Under the pieces are notes generated by a model. It was not told the origin of the DNA and did not search any database. It worked only from the letters and a program-made list of their open reading frames with translations. Shown piece after piece: positions 8,614 through 17,159 of a stretch of 64,000 nucleotides of DNA. Numbering within the stretch: position 1 is the first letter of the stretch; each line of letters starts with the position of its first letter. The position numbers and the translations under genes are program-made. This DNA comes from Porticoccaceae bacterium LTM1 (GTDB taxonomy: Bacteria > Pseudomonadota > Gammaproteobacteria > Pseudomonadales > Porticoccaceae): contig CP127080.1 in the NCBI GenBank assembly GCA_030252795.1, forward strand, positions 880,501-944,500. Reading direction: 5' to 3'.

Positions 8614-9015
8614 ATGAAATCAACAACTAAGCGCACGCAGCAAGATTATTCCCTGGCTTTTAAATTATCGGTTGTCGACCAGGTTGAGCATGGCGAATTG
8701 ACCTACAAACAAGCCCAGAGTCGTTATGGTATTCAGGGGCGATCGACGGTTTTGGTTTGGCTTCGCAAGCACGGTAGGCTAGATTGGTCCAAAGGCACAC
8801 CACACTGCTGCCGCGGAGAGCGAGCAATGTCAGAGAAACCAAGGCCACTTACTCCAGAGCAACGGATCAAAGAGCTTGAACAACAGCTCGCCGAGGCCCA
8901 ACAAAAAGCGGATTTTTTTGAGGCGGTTGTTGATGTGCTGAAGAGGGACTACGGAGTCAGCGTGACAAAAAAGCCTCACGGCAAGTCATCGAAGCCAAGC
9001 AAATCCCGGGACTGA
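8614..9015 (+). CDS. IS3-family transposase OrfA
   Basis: 133 aa from the ATG at 8614, which has GGAAAG upstream; a TTG at 8602 is also in frame. The N-terminus has a helix-turn-helix (DYSLAFKLSVVDQVEHG..YKQAQSRYGIQG). It ends in a leucine-zipper-like helix (IKELEQQLAEAQQKADFFE). OrfA alone binds the terminal repeats and acts as a regulator in the family. The A-AAA-AAG heptamer at 8967-8973 lies in its frame and should give an OrfAB fusion by -1 frameshifting. Confidence 0.9.
   Translation: MKSTTKRTQQDYSLAFKLSVVDQVEHGELTYKQAQSRYGIQGRSTVLVWLRKHGRLDWSKGTPHCCRGERAMSEKPRPLTPEQRIKELEQQLAEAQQKADFFEAVVDVLKRDYGVSVTKKPHGKSSKPSKSRD
8967..8973 (+). promoter_or_regulatory. Programmed -1 frameshift heptamer A AAA AAG
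   Basis: The codons of orfA read ACA AAA AAG here. After a -1 slip the frame continues without a stop (ASRQVIEAKQIPGLSVT) into orfB, which is in the -1 frame. This is the classic IS3-family arrangement. Confidence 0.85.
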
Positions 9016-9038
9016 GCGTCACGAAGGCTTGCCAGATC

Positions 9039-9836
9039 TTGGGCATCAGTCGACAGGCCTACTATCGACAGCGTCAAAGGGCTCAACAGCAAACCGTATC
9101 TTGCGAGGCCATATTGGCTTTCGTTCGGCACGAACGCCTACGACACCCGCGAATGGGCGGTCGTAAGCTCTTGTATCAGCTCAAGGCGCAAACTGACTTC
9201 ACTATAGGCCGTGACAGGCTCTTTGACTTGCTAAAGCAGCACCGATTATTGGTTCACAGGCGACGTGCCTACCATAAGACAACACAGAGCAATCATCGCT
9301 TCTGGTGTCACCCCAACCTGCTGAAGGCAGGGCCAAAGCAGATGCAGGCTGCCGGGCCCGAGCAAGTTTGGGTGGCTGATATTACGTATTTGCCCGTCAA
9401 GCAGGGAGAGGCTTATCTGAGCCTGGTTACGGACGCCTTCTCACGGAAGATCGTTGGTCATCATGTGCACGGTGACCTCAAGGCGGAATCGGTATTGAGG
9501 GCGTACAAAAAGGCATTGCATGAGCGTAGTCGAGAGAGTGAGCTAATCCATCACTCAGATCGAGGGATCCAGTACTGTTCTAAGTTATATCAGGCTGAAC
9601 ACGAGAAACATAAGGTGCACTGCTCCATGACAGATGGGTATGACTGTTATCAAAATGCGCTTGCTGAAAGAGTGAACGGGATATTGAAGACAGAATATCT
9701 GACGGTGAAACCTGAAAATCTTGATCAGGCTGCCATCATGGTGGAAGAGTCTATAGAGCTATACAATAAACAGCGGCCACACATGGCCCTAAAATACAAA
9801 ACGCCCGAGGAAGTCCATCGGGCGTTTTTAACCTGA
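9039..9836 (+). CDS. IS3-family transposase OrfB (DDE integrase domain)
   Basis: 265 aa from the first ATG, but the frame is open upstream to the frameshift site, so it is most likely made as part of OrfAB. Catalytic DDE residues are visible: Asp in VWVADITYLPV, Asp in IHHSDRGIQYCS, Glu in NALAERVNGILKTEYL. An HTH_21-like segment (HPRMGGRKLLYQL) precedes them. The gene appears intact. Confidence 0.92.
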   Translation: MGISRQAYYRQRQRAQQQTVSCEAILAFVRHERLRHPRMGGRKLLYQLKAQTDFTIGRDRLFDLLKQHRLLVHRRRAYHKTTQSNHRFWCHPNLLKAGPKQMQAAGPEQVWVADITYLPVKQGEAYLSLVTDAFSRKIVGHHVHGDLKAESVLRAYKKALHERSRESELIHHSDRGIQYCSKLYQAEHEKHKVHCSMTDGYDCYQNALAERVNGILKTEYLTVKPENLDQAAIMVEESIELYNKQRPHMALKYKTPEEVHRAFLT

Positions 9837-9869
9837 AATAGTGTCAACCTATATCAGGACAAGACAAGT

Positions 9870-9918
9870 GGTTTAAGCTGTGAGCCTGCGACAAGGCTCT
9901 TTTTTACGGCTTAAACCG
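9870..9918. terminator. Nested hairpin downstream of maeB
   Basis: Outer arms GGTTTAAGC / GCTTAAACC enclose GAGCCT-GCGACA-AGGCTC followed by six Ts on the plus strand. The T-run suits plus-strand transcription, while the outer arms could act in either direction. It begins directly after the IS target duplication. Confidence 0.6.
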
Positions 9919-9933
9919 CTCTACACTTTTGTA

Positions 9934-12240
9934 TCACACTGCACAAAAGTGATCCTGACAATAACGCTCAATATCCGCCGCTGTCAGCGCACTCATATTG
10001 AAAATACCGCGTGCTGTAACCGACGGAATCACAATGTGCGCCGGTTTTTTCAGGCCGGTCAGGAACGGGCCAATCAGCAACGCATCAGTGAATGAACGTA
10101 CCAGGCCCAGAGCAATATTTGCGGTATCCAGGTTGGGCATTACCAACAGGTTGGCCTGGCCGGTCAGATTGGATTCGGCAAATGAGCTTTCCCGGTTGTT
10201 GGCATTGAGCGCGCTCAGGGCGTGCATCTCGCCATCCAGTTCCAGATCCGGGAACTCTTCACGCAAAATCGCTGCCGCTCTGCGCATTTTCTTGGCGGAA
10301 GGTGCATTGGAAGTACCAAAGTTGGAATGAGACAACAGGGCTACTTTCGGCTTGATACCAAAGCTCTTCACAAATTCGATTCCGGCGCGGGTTTTTTCCA
10401 CAATCTGCTGTACAGATGGGTCCACGGTCAGGAAGGAGTCGGTCATAAATACCGGGCCTGATGGCAGCAGCAGCGCCTGCACGGAGGAGATATGCTGGTC
10501 GTCATCGGGTCCGAGAATCTGGTGAATGTCGCGGAAGTGGCTCAGGAAGCGGCCAACTTTACCGCAGATCATGCCGTGGGCTTCGTCCAGTGACACCATT
10601 ACCGCAGCCAATGCCGAGGTGTTGGTTGTCATCAGTGACTTGGCGGCTTCTACTGATACCCCTTTGCGGCCGGCAATGGAGTGGTAGTGCTGCCAATAGC
10701 GGTCGTAGTTGTCAGCGTCCTTTGGATTGAAAATTTCCATATCTTCGCCCGGCTGCAAACGCAGGCCAAGGCGCTGGATTTTGTCTTCAATTACACGCTG
10801 GCGGCCCAGCAGAATCGGGCGGGCGACTTTTTCATCCACCACGGCCTGTACTGCCAGCAGCACGTCGTCGTTTTCGCCTTCGGCGTAAACCAGGCGACGC
10901 ACAGGACCGTGTTTGGCAGCCTGAATCACAGGTTCCATAAACAGGCCGGCACGGTTTACAAATTCGTGCAGGGACTTCTGGTAGGCATCCAGGTCGGCAA
11001 TCGGGCGAGTGGCTACGCCGCTTTCCATTGCCGCTTTAACCACTGCAACCGGCAGCTCTTCCACCAGGCGTGGGTCAAACGGTTTTGGAATCAGGTAATC
11101 GGGGCCGAATTTCAGCTCTTCACCGGCGTAGGCGGCGGCTACCACATCAGTGGCTTCTTTCATGGTGAGATCGGCGATGGCACGCACACAGGCCATCTTC
11201 ATCTCTTCGTTAATAGTGGTGGCGCCACAGTCCAGAGCTCCGCGGAAAATAAACGGGAAGCAGAGTACGTTGTTCACCTGGTTCGGGTAGTCGGAGCGGC
11301 CGGTGGCGAGAATCGCATCCGGGCGCACGGCTTTGGCTTCTTCCGGCAGAATTTCCGGTGTCGGGTTGGCCATAGCCAGAATCAGCGGGTCGCGGGCCAT
11401 GGTTTTAACCATCTCTGGCTTGAGCAGACCTGGTCCGGAAAGACCCATAAACACATCGCAGTCCACCATGGCGTCCGCCAGGGTGCGCGCTTCAGTATTG
11501 GCAGCCAGCTTCTCTTTCCATGGGTTCATATTGTCGGTGCGGCCTTCGTAAACCACGCCGGCGCGATCCACCAAAATCAGGTTTTGCTTGGACAGGCCCA
11601 TACTGATCAGCAGTTCCACACAAGCAATACTGGCAGCACCAGAGCCGGATACGACCAGTTTGATGTCTTCAATCTTTTTGTTAACGATGCGAAGACCGTT
11701 ATAAACCGCAGCTGCGGCAACAATGGCGGTACCGTGCTGGTCGTCGTGGAAAACCGGGATTTTCATGCGTTCGCGCAGTTTGCGCTCAACCAGGAAACAC
11801 TCAGGTGCCTTGATATCTTCCAGGTTGATCCCGCCGAAGGTGGGCTCCAAGGAGGCGATGGTGTCTACCAGCTTGTCGACATCGTTTTCGTCGATCTCGA
11901 TATCGAACACGTCAATATTGGCGAACTTCTTGAACAGTACCGCTTTACCTTCCATCACCGGCTTGGACGCCAGCGGGCCGATATTGCCCAGTCCCAGTAC
12001 GGCAGTACCGTTACTGACTACACCCACCAGGTTGCCGCGGGAGGTAACCTTGGCGGCAAAGTTGGGGTCCTCGACAATTGCTTCACAGGCGTAGGCCACG
12101 CCTGGCGAGTAAGCCAGAGAAAGGTCCCGTTTATTGGCGAGCGATTTAGTAGGTTGAATCTCCATCTTTCCGGGCACCGGTTCGGTGTGGTACCGCAAGG
12201 CGCTCTCTTTCAGGGAATCACTTTTTTTTGCGTCGGACAT
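9934..12240 (-). CDS. maeB: NADP-dependent malic enzyme with phosphotransacetylase-like domain
   Basis: 768 aa from the ATG at 12240, which has GGAG five bases upstream; the frame continues to 12279. The N-terminal 430 residues are malic enzyme ([35 protein letters not shown]). The C-terminal 330 residues form the phosphotransacetylase-like domain that marks MaeB-type enzymes and is usually regulatory. It decarboxylates malate to pyruvate with NADP in the cytoplasm. It stands alone with no operon partner. Confidence 0.95.
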   Translation of the reverse strand: MSDAKKSDSLKESALRYHTEPVPGKMEIQPTKSLANKRDLSLAYSPGVAYACEAIVEDPNFAAKVTSRGNLVGVVSNGTAVLGLGNIGPLASKPVMEGKAVLFKKFANIDVFDIEIDENDVDKLVDTIASLEPTFGGINLEDIKAPECFLVERKLRERMKIPVFHDDQHGTAIVAAAAVYNGLRIVNKKIEDIKLVVSGSGAASIACVELLISMGLSKQNLILVDRAGVVYEGRTDNMNPWKEKLAANTEARTLADAMVDCDVFMGLSGPGLLKPEMVKTMARDPLILAMANPTPEILPEEAKAVRPDAILATGRSDYPNQVNNVLCFPFIFRGALDCGATTINEEMKMACVRAIADLTMKEATDVVAAAYAGEELKFGPDYLIPKPFDPRLVEELPVAVVKAAMESGVATRPIADLDAYQKSLHEFVNRAGLFMEPVIQAAKHGPVRRLVYAEGENDDVLLAVQAVVDEKVARPILLGRQRVIEDKIQRLGLRLQPGEDMEIFNPKDADNYDRYWQHYHSIAGRKGVSVEAAKSLMTTNTSALAAVMVSLDEAHGMICGKVGRFLSHFRDIHQILGPDDDQHISSVQALLLPSGPVFMTDSFLTVDPSVQQIVEKTRAGIEFVKSFGIKPKVALLSHSNFGTSNAPSAKKMRRAAAILREEFPDLELDGEMHALSALNANNRESSFAESNLTGQANLLVMPNLDTANIALGLVRSFTDALLIGPFLTGLKKPAHIVIPSVTARGIFNMSALTAADIERYCQDHFCAV

Positions 12241-12513
12241 GTGCGCTCCGTCAACTTCTGGCTGTCGAGGTGAATACAAATAAGGGCGGCTATTGTGGCA
12301 GCTTGTAACAACTATTTGAATGCCTTGAAAGGTTCTTTTTGGCCACTAAGTTGGTAAAAAAAGACTAGTACGATTGGCAGAGTGCGGATTAGTAAGGCCA
12401 ATTTGGTGGTAGACGATTCTTGCTCCAGTGATAGTATGAGAAGCTGTCGAGGTAGGGAGTTTGATGTACGTCTGCCATCGATCACTGAAACAATAATCAA
12501 ACCGGGAGTTTCT

Positions 12514-13791
12514 GTGCGCAGAGTAAAAGGAAGCCGTTTAGGCTGGTTGTTGTCGCTAGCGGGTCTTGGGCTGTTTGGCATGGTAGTAGGGACATCCCTT
12601 GCTGAGGGTGATGCCGCACAACTGTTTAAGAAGCACAGTGAGCATATCTACCAGATCCGGTTGATAGATCTGGCGGCAGAAAAGAAGTCGGCACTGGGGA
12701 GCGGATTCCTTGTTTCCAGCGGTGGGGTGTTGGCCACTAACTATCACGTTATTGAAAGTGCCATCAGCAACCCCGACAAATTCCGTATTGAATACCTTGG
12801 CACAGACGGTTCCAAAGGGGAGTTGAAGCTACTGGATGTGGATGTGATCAACGACCTGGCACTATTGAAGTCTCCACAGTTGACGAGAGCACCGTTTGAG
12901 CTGGCTGCCCAGGAACCCCAACAAGGCGAAACCATCTACTCACTCGGCAACCCCCACGATATCGGTTTTACGGTGGTACCGGGTACCTACAATGGTATCA
13001 GTGATAAAAGTTATTACCGCCGCATACACTTTTCTGGCTCCATTAACGCGGGTATGAGCGGTGGTCCAACCCTGGATTCACAGGGCAGGGTGGTGGGCAT
13101 CAATGTCTCCACTGCTGGCAATCAGATCAGTTTCCTGGTGCCAGTGGCTGCACTTCAGGCTTTGCTTGCCGAAAATCATCTACAGCCCGATCAAAATATG
13201 AAGGCTCGTATACGTCAGCAACTTTTCGATAATCAGGATGCTTTGTACGGAAGCATGTTGGCTCAGGAGTGGCCTACCCAAAAACTCGGAGAGGCGAATG
13301 TACTGGCGGAAATGGTGCCTTTTGTGAAGTGCTGGGGCGGGTCGACCGATGAAAAACGCCGTTATGTGCAAGTAAGCAGCACATGTCAGGGGGATGAGTA
13401 TGTTTACCTCAACCCGTTTTTTACCAGTGGAACGGTCAATTACCAATTCTTCTGGATGGAGGCCGGGGAGCTGAATCGCTGGCAGTTCTATAGCCTCTAT
13501 GAAAACCTGTTTGGCGGTTTTGTGCCGGATAATCGTGCTGGTGAAAACGACGTGGGTGAATTTTCGTGCGATGAAAAATTTATCAAGAGTGACAGTGGCG
13601 GTCAGGAAAAAGTGGCAATTTGTACACGAGCCTATCGCGAATACCCCGGATTGTTTGACGTCATGTTTATTGGTGCCAGCGTTCATTCCAATGATAAAGC
13701 CTATGTGCGCCACTTCAGCCTGGCGGGTGTTTCACGTGAAAACAGCAAAGCCTTTATGAAAAAATTCATGGAGACCACGGCATGGCAGTGA
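12514..13791 (+). CDS. Exported trypsin-like serine protease (S1C/DegP-like)
   Basis: 425 aa from the GTG at 12514, preceded by GGGAG; the frame runs back to 12382, but this start places a signal peptide at the N-terminus (GWLLSLAGLGLFGMVVGTSLAEG). Catalytic triad: His in GVLATNYHVIES, Asp in INDLALLKS, Ser in NAGMSGGPTLDS. No PDZ domain follows; the C-terminal 200 residues are unassigned. The next gene, encoding an FHA membrane protein, overlaps by 10 bases, so the two are translationally coupled. Confidence 0.85.
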   Translation: MRRVKGSRLGWLLSLAGLGLFGMVVGTSLAEGDAAQLFKKHSEHIYQIRLIDLAAEKKSALGSGFLVSSGGVLATNYHVIESAISNPDKFRIEYLGTDGSKGELKLLDVDVINDLALLKSPQLTRAPFELAAQEPQQGETIYSLGNPHDIGFTVVPGTYNGISDKSYYRRIHFSGSINAGMSGGPTLDSQGRVVGINVSTAGNQISFLVPVAALQALLAENHLQPDQNMKARIRQQLFDNQDALYGSMLAQEWPTQKLGEANVLAEMVPFVKCWGGSTDEKRRYVQVSSTCQGDEYVYLNPFFTSGTVNYQFFWMEAGELNRWQFYSLYENLFGGFVPDNRAGENDVGEFSCDEKFIKSDSGGQEKVAICTRAYREYPGLFDVMFIGASVHSNDKAYVRHFSLAGVSRENSKAFMKKFMETTAWQ

Positions 13792-14747
13792 TCATAGAAA
13801 TTCGCCGTCGTGGTGGACAGCTGATTGAGCGATGTCGCTGCGATGCCGGCAGTATTCGTGTCGGGCGATCATACGATAACGACGTAATCGTTGATGACCC
13901 ATTTGTCAGCCCTCACCATGTTCGGCTCGACCCCTGTGAAAACGGCTGGAAAGTAGTCGATCTGGAAAGCCTGAACGGTTACCGGATTAAAGCCAATGGC
14001 CGAACTGCAGATCGGGATGTAATTTACTCTGGTGAGAAAATGCGCCTCGGTCATGTAACGCTGCGCATTTACCACACTCACCATGCCGTGGCTCCGACCC
14101 TGAAAGTGAATGGACTGGAAAGCAGCCTGAAAATGCTGGGCTGGCATCGAGTCTGGCCGTTTGTATTAATGGCACTTCTCGGTAGCTCGTTGCTGGAGTT
14201 CTATTTCCGGTCGGTGGCCGAAGTGGAGCTGATGGATTTACTCAGTGCCGCATTGGATGAGTTGGTTACCGTAGGCTCTATCGCATTCTTGTGGGCATTG
14301 GCGGGCAGGGTTTTTCGCCACCAGCCGAGGTTTTTCTGTCACTTCTCTATGTGGTCGCTTTACGCAATCCTGACCCAGATTTCGGACAGCTTTGCGGATT
14401 TCCTTGCCTACAACTTTGGCAGCGACAACGCCAAGCTGATTGTGGACACTGTATTACAGGTTATTTTGTTGGCTTTGGTGGTTTGGAGCAGCCTATCCTT
14501 GGCGTCCAATCTGCACGCGAGAGGACGATTCTGGTCGGCTATCAGTGCCAGCCTGGTATTTCTGTCCCTGCAATTTGTTGATTTTTGGCAGTTTGAGCAG
14601 TTCTTCCTCGGTTCGCCGGAATACCAGAGTGGCCTCAAGCCGCCTGCGCTCACCTGGGTGGGCAGTAGTTCACCGGAGCAATTGATGGAATTTGCTGACG
14701 GGCTCTTTGACGAGGCGGAGCAATCTGCCAAAGAGCCTGTGGAGTAG
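13782..14747 (+). CDS. FHA-domain membrane protein
   Basis: 321 aa. Residues 1-95 form an FHA domain, with IRVGRSYDNDVIVDDPFVSPHH containing the GRS and SxxH elements that bind phosphothreonine, and SLNGYRI. Several membrane helices follow (about 125-270), so the FHA domain is probably cytoplasmic and membrane-tethered. It overlaps the protease gene by 10 bases. The pair may sense cell-envelope state and report to a Thr kinase, but no kinase gene is in the window. Confidence 0.82.
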   Translation: MAVIIEIRRRGGQLIERCRCDAGSIRVGRSYDNDVIVDDPFVSPHHVRLDPCENGWKVVDLESLNGYRIKANGRTADRDVIYSGEKMRLGHVTLRIYHTHHAVAPTLKVNGLESSLKMLGWHRVWPFVLMALLGSSLLEFYFRSVAEVELMDLLSAALDELVTVGSIAFLWALAGRVFRHQPRFFCHFSMWSLYAILTQISDSFADFLAYNFGSDNAKLIVDTVLQVILLALVVWSSLSLASNLHARGRFWSAISASLVFLSLQFVDFWQFEQFFLGSPEYQSGLKPPALTWVGSSSPEQLMEFADGLFDEAEQSAKEPVE

Positions 14748-14754
14748 AAAGACG

Positions 14755-15237
14755 TTATTCTTTGTCTGGAGTCTGTCCTGACGGCTGGCGAATCTGTTCA
14801 ACCAGATTTTTAGCCAGTTCGTTGGGCACTGGAATGACCAAGTGATATTGGGCAATTTTCCAGCCGCCTTCCGTTTTGACCAATACCCCCGTACCACGGC
14901 AAACCCCGTAGTTTTCGTTATCCAGCATTTCATCAAACCAGGCCGTTTGTTGATCTTGTGACAGATAGATATGACGACTGGTGGAGGTATATGTCCATCC
15001 CTTGCCCTGATCAAAATAAGGCTTGGCAAAGGCTTCAAACTCTTTCTTGCTCCAGCGTTCGCTGGCATCTGTTCCAATGAAAACGGCTTCCTCGGTTAGC
15101 AGATCAAAGTACTTTCCACCATGGGCTTCGGACGCGGCTTTGTGGAAGTTGTCGAGCACGATTGAGACGTGCTCCTCGCAGGCATTGGCGGTACCGATTG
15201 CAAAACCCAGAAACAGCAAGGCAACTTTATGTAACAC
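14755..15237 (-). CDS. Secreted NTF2/SnoaL-like small protein
   Basis: 160 aa with a signal peptide (ending near GTANA|CEEH). The body (VLDNFHKAASEAHGGKYFDLL..EEAVFIGTDASERWSKKEF..VLVKTEGGWKIAQYHL) matches the SnoaL_3/NTF2-like fold common in small periplasmic proteins. No catalytic function can be assigned. It converges on the FHA gene with a 7-base gap. Confidence 0.75.
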   Translation of the reverse strand: MLHKVALLFLGFAIGTANACEEHVSIVLDNFHKAASEAHGGKYFDLLTEEAVFIGTDASERWSKKEFEAFAKPYFDQGKGWTYTSTSRHIYLSQDQQTAWFDEMLDNENYGVCRGTGVLVKTEGGWKIAQYHLVIPVPNELAKNLVEQIRQPSGQTPDKE

Positions 15238-15350
15238 GGTCTCTCTCCGTAAGGGGGGGTGTGACCGAAAAGCCTATCATGGTTTCGGTGTCTATCAAAT
15301 CTGTCTGTGTGACAGGCCTTGGCCCTTGATGAGTCAAATAATTGAAAAAA

Positions 15351-15383
15351 ATGGGGGGGGATTCAGTTCTGAGGTGTCTAGTG
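15351..15383 (+). promoter_or_regulatory. ECF promoter of module 2 sigma operon
   Basis: The 12-mer AGGTGTCTAGTG at 15372-15383 recurs exactly at 17080-17091 upstream of the module 2 receptor. A GGG about 15 bases upstream and scattered other positions also match (23 of 33 overall), and both sites follow an A-tract. The element ends 33 bases before the TTG start. Confidence 0.6.
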
Positions 15384-15416
15384 TGTAGAGATAAATTATA
15401 TTTAGAGGGTTAATGA

Positions 15417-16007
15417 TTGAATCTCAGCAAGTCGAGAACAAACGTGGTCGAGTTCCCCTCCAGATCGTCTGAAACCAGGAAAAAGCTGCTGGATCGTCTC
15501 TATGATGATCATGGCAATGCGCTACGGTCTTTTGTTGGATTAAGAATGGGTGGGCACGTCGACGCTGATGATGTCGTGCAGGATGTCTTCACCAAGCTTG
15601 CCCAGATGGATAACTTAAAAGGGGTGCTCCCTTCAGAATATAAGTCTGAGCGGGCATATATTTTCCAGATGGCAAGTAATCATATTATCAACCTGTATCG
15701 ATACAGATCTGTTCGGAGAAGATATTCTGATCCAGAGGCCGTGGAAGAAGTTTGTGATTCCGTTGAGGAGCGAAGTCCCGAGCGTATAGTGTTGGCACAA
15801 CATGAGCTCGAAGCGGTTCGCAAGGCCATTCAAAAATTGCCGGAGTCGTGTAGGCAGGCCTTTCTACTGTGTAGATTTAAGCAAAATACTTACCCCGAGG
15901 TTGCCCAACAAATGGGGGTGTCGGTAAAACAGGTTGAAAAGTATATGCAGAAGTCATTGATAGTAATCCGTCGTGTTGCTAAGCGACTCAGGGAGGCGGA
16001 GAAATGA
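15417..16007 (+). CDS. ECF sigma factor, FecI-like (module 2)
   Basis: 196 aa from a TTG at 15417 with AGAGGG seven bases upstream; a nearby ATG (15413) is out of frame. Region 2 reads LLDRLYDDHGNALRSFVGLR..DADDVVQDVFTKLAQMDNL. Region 4 reads LPESCRQAFLLCRFKQNTYPEVAQQMGVSVKQVEKYM. It should recognise the AGGTGTCTAGTG promoters of this module. It is followed by a FecR-like gene overlapping by 4 bases. Confidence 0.9.
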   Translation: MNLSKSRTNVVEFPSRSSETRKKLLDRLYDDHGNALRSFVGLRMGGHVDADDVVQDVFTKLAQMDNLKGVLPSEYKSERAYIFQMASNHIINLYRYRSVRRRYSDPEAVEEVCDSVEERSPERIVLAQHELEAVRKAIQKLPESCRQAFLLCRFKQNTYPEVAQQMGVSVKQVEKYMQKSLIVIRRVAKRLREAEK

Positions 16008-17041
16008 ACATTGAATTTGCAGAACGCAAAGCGGCTGCTGATGCAGCTCTGTTGCTGCACGGTACCCCCAGTGACGAAGAGATGGCCAGAATTGAAAGTG
16101 CCAAAAACCAGTCAAAAGAGTATGCGACTTATTTAAATGAGTTTTTAGTTGTAAGTGACTCACTTGAAGGTCTGCAGGACGATAAGATCCTGCTGTCCCA
16201 GCTTAACGTCGTTACTCGAAAAAAATCGTCAAGTCACATTAAGAAAGTTAGCTGGATGGTTATTGCTGCCTCCCTGTTGGTGACGGTGGCTACATCCTTT
16301 CTTTGGACAAATGAGCCGGTAAGTCAGGCGGAAATGTCTCGCTACGTATCCAGGGTTGGTGAGCAAAAACTCATTGAGCTTGAAGATGGTTCAAGCGTGA
16401 TGATGAACACGGGAACCGAGATCATTGTCGAAATGACGGATCAGCATAGAGCTGTGATACTCAATCGTGGAGAGGCATATTTTTCAATTGCTGGTGACCC
16501 TGAAAGACCTTTCAATGTATCGGTGGGTGATCGTTCAGTAACGGTCCTCGGTACAGAATTTAATGTAAAAAAGCAAAATAATGGATTTATACTAGCGGTA
16601 AATGAAGGGTTGGTGGCGGTTCATGCTGAGTACGAGCCAGTTAATGCTCAGTCCGAACAAATAAGTCTTGATGTTGATGATGGGGCAAGAATGCTGGATC
16701 TTCAACAACGTCGGTTTGGTGCCGGAATGGTGGCTGAATTTAATGTCGACGAACGTATGACCACTGTTTATAAGCCGGAAAGTATCAAAAAGTTTGTAGG
16801 TTGGAAGTCCGGTGTTATTCGGTTTGAAGGCGTACCGATGTCGGAAGTGGTAATGGAGTTGAACCGCTATTCAGGTAAGAAAATCTTAATCAAAGATCAA
16901 AGTGTGTTCAATATCATTATATTTGCTTCCGTAAATGTAAATAATATTTCTGAAGCTATAAATATGCTTGATGTGGCTTATCCAATTGATGTTATTCACC
17001 AGTTTGATCAGATAGTCCTGGTTTCACAAAAAGATAAATAA
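16004..17041 (+). CDS. FecR-like anti-sigma/signal relay protein (module 2)
   Basis: 345 aa, same architecture as the module 1 protein: N-terminal sigma-binding part, one membrane segment near 85-103 (WMVIAASLLVTVATSFLW), FecR domain (RYVSRVGEQKLIELEDGSS..LNRGEAYFSIAGDPERPF) and a C-terminal STN-like segment (VPMSEVVMELNRYSGKKI). The ATG overlaps the sigma stop by 4 bases; AGGGAGGCGGAGAA upstream. Confidence 0.9.
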   Translation: MNIEFAERKAAADAALLLHGTPSDEEMARIESAKNQSKEYATYLNEFLVVSDSLEGLQDDKILLSQLNVVTRKKSSSHIKKVSWMVIAASLLVTVATSFLWTNEPVSQAEMSRYVSRVGEQKLIELEDGSSVMMNTGTEIIVEMTDQHRAVILNRGEAYFSIAGDPERPFNVSVGDRSVTVLGTEFNVKKQNNGFILAVNEGLVAVHAEYEPVNAQSEQISLDVDDGARMLDLQQRRFGAGMVAEFNVDERMTTVYKPESIKKFVGWKSGVIRFEGVPMSEVVMELNRYSGKKILIKDQSVFNIIIFASVNVNNISEAINMLDVAYPIDVIHQFDQIVLVSQKDK

Positions 17042-17058
17042 ATGCCAAATAAAAAAAT

Positions 17059-17091
17059 ATTAGGGTGTTTTTTGCGCTCAGGTGTCTAGTG
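17059..17091 (+). promoter_or_regulatory. ECF promoter of module 2 receptor gene
   Basis: AGGTGTCTAGTG at 17080-17091, an exact copy of the element at 15372-15383. It ends 68 bases before the receptor ATG. An A-rich tract and GGG precede it at matching positions. Confidence 0.6.
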
Positions 17092-17159
17092 ATTGGGATC
17101 TGTAAATGCTCACAGATATCCAATTGCGAAAACAAACGTATAAAAGGTAGGTATGGTTT

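Larger units (their letters stand above)
8561..9866 (+). mobile_element. IS3-family insertion sequence, 1306 bp, intact
   Basis: Imperfect 26-bp terminal inverted repeats (20 of 26 match): left at 8561-8586 begins TGTCCCGTCCTGA and ends GTTGACAC; right at 9841-9866 begins GTGTCAACC and ends CAGGACAAGACA. AGT directly flanks both ends (8558-8560, 9867-9869), a 3-bp target duplication as expected for IS3 elements. It contains orfA and orfB joined by a slippery A6G. It sits between the module 1 terminator and the 3' end of maeB and breaks no gene. Confidence 0.93.

Noticed and set aside
10681-12273. A 530-codon open frame opposite maeB
   Set aside because: It is a shadow of maeB codon use. maeB itself has full family motifs and a ribosome site.
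17134-17140. AAACGTA near the module 2 receptor, as in module 3
   Set aside because: The CGTTCGGTT block is missing at the right distance, so it is probably chance.
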